Part shown: positions 12,951-13,401 of the stretch, one piece after another
How positions within the stretch are numbered: position 1 is the stretch's first letter
How the letters are laid out: each line of letters starts with the position of its first letter
NCBI GenBank assembly: GCA_017415945.1
Contig: JAFQDR010000127.1
Location: 1 to 13,401 of the forward strand
Origin: Oscillospiraceae bacterium
GTDB lineage: Bacteria > Bacillota_A > Clostridia > Oscillospirales > Oscillospiraceae
DNA length: 13,401 bases
Reading direction: 5' to 3'
Program-made: the position numbers and the translations under genes
The notes under the pieces: model-generated
What the model was told of the DNA's origin: nothing
What the model saw: only the letters and a program-made list of their open reading frames with translations
The model's database searches: none

Positions 12951-13401
12951 TTTAGTCCTTACTTGACAGCGGCTGATGACGGTTACAGCGGTGTGGACTT
13001 CGATAATCGTCCCGGTTTTCAGCAGATGCTCACAGAGGTCAAAACGGGTCGTGTCGGTACGATTATCACGAAAGACCTTTCAAGACTTGGACGAAACTCT
13101 GCTATGACCAGCCTGTATATCAACATCGTATTCCCGAAAAGCGGTGTTCGATATATCGCCATCAACGACCACTTCGATTCCATCGACATGAACAGCACCG
13201 AATGCGACATGGCAGGTATCAAAAACTGGTTCAACGAGTTTTTCGCAAAAGATACCAGCCGCAAAATCCGTGCTGTACAGAAAGCAAAGGGTGAACGTGG
13301 CGTACCGTTGACCACCAATGTCCCTTACGGCTACATCAAGGACAAGGAGAATCCACAGACTTGGCTGATCGACCCCGAAGCGGCATCCGTTGTGAAGCGT
13401 A
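12951..13401 (+). pseudogene. Fourth large serine recombinase, 5'-truncated, runs off the window
   Basis: The frame starting near 12951 encodes ADDGYSGVDFDNRPGF, ITKDLSRLGRNSAMTSLYIN, FPKSGVRYIAINDHFDS, GIKNWFNEFFAKDTSRKIRA and VPYGYIKDKENPQTWLIDPE, a large serine recombinase catalytic domain without its first 45-50 residues, and therefore without the nucleophilic serine. The frame is open back to a TGA at 12924-12926 but contains no credible start or ribosome site. The NSAMTSLYIN and NWFNEFFAKDTS segments show a subfamily different from the three complete recombinases. It continues past the window. The best reading is a gene split by integration of the element or by recombination at its end; an unrelated deletion is the alternative. 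Confidence 0.8.

Noticed and set aside
13019..13318. Minus-strand frame over the fourth recombinase
   Set aside because: The plus frame has unmistakable recombinase motifs; the minus frame has none.

Overview
The window reads as the regulatory and recombination part of a mobile genetic element (ICE, IME or large serine-recombinase transposon type) from a gut-type Clostridia member, probably of the Ruminococcus/Oscillospiraceae or Lachnospiraceae kind. The evidence is strong AGGAGG ribosome sites, sigma-A promoters, intrinsic terminators, moderate GC, and protein families that I know mainly from Firmicutes mobile elements: WYL regulator, LexA-like S24 repressor, ImmA-type protease, sigma region 4 protein, ParB-like/DUF6551 pair, DUF6870 and tandem large serine recombinases. 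The taxonomic call is inference. There are no rRNA, tRNA, CRISPR, conjugation or replication genes in the window.

Layout. At 1-335 (minus) is the N-terminal part of a small serine resolvase, running off the left edge. It is divergent from a small XRE repressor (562-804), and the gap holds three copies of the palindromic core CGATATATCG. Then come a leader with an attenuator-like terminator (813-883), a WYL regulator (911-1870) and its terminator. A consensus promoter (1921-1949) drives a tight four-gene operon: LexA-like autocleaving repressor (1996-2595), small DUF6504-like protein (2612-2842), ImmA/IrrE-like metalloprotease (2859-3578) and Com-like zinc-ribbon protein (3579-3863). A structured intergenic region with two terminators (3864-4130) precedes a sigma-region-4 gene (4185-4811) whose ribosome site lies inside a hairpin. 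Its last codon context (UUU UGA) could allow a +1 frameshift.

The stretch 4812-5323 holds no ordinary gene. It is rich in nested inverted repeats, has a plausible promoter and ends in an intrinsic terminator, so it is the best candidate here for an undescribed structured RNA. Next are two overlapping ParB-fold genes (5324-6202, 6189-6971); the first carries a perfect 25-bp inverted repeat in its coding sequence, a possible parS-like or operator site. After a terminator come a MazF/PemK toxin (7048-7428) without a usual antitoxin, a very basic 47-residue protein (7442-7585) and a DUF6870 protein (7651-7902).

A new promoter (7908-7936) serves three tandem, translationally coupled large serine recombinases (8004-9629, 9633-11324, 11321-12919). 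Just after the third, a fourth large serine recombinase of a different subfamily begins in mid-domain without its catalytic serine (about 12951-13401). The simplest reading is that the element's right end lies at about 12920-12965 and that it is inserted in, or has recombined with, a resident recombinase gene.

How the parts may work together (inference): XRE, WYL, LexA-like/ImmA and sigma proteins set when the element is active, probably in response to DNA damage. The ParB-like pair handles DNA binding or maintenance, MazF may stabilise the element, and the recombinases excise and integrate it.
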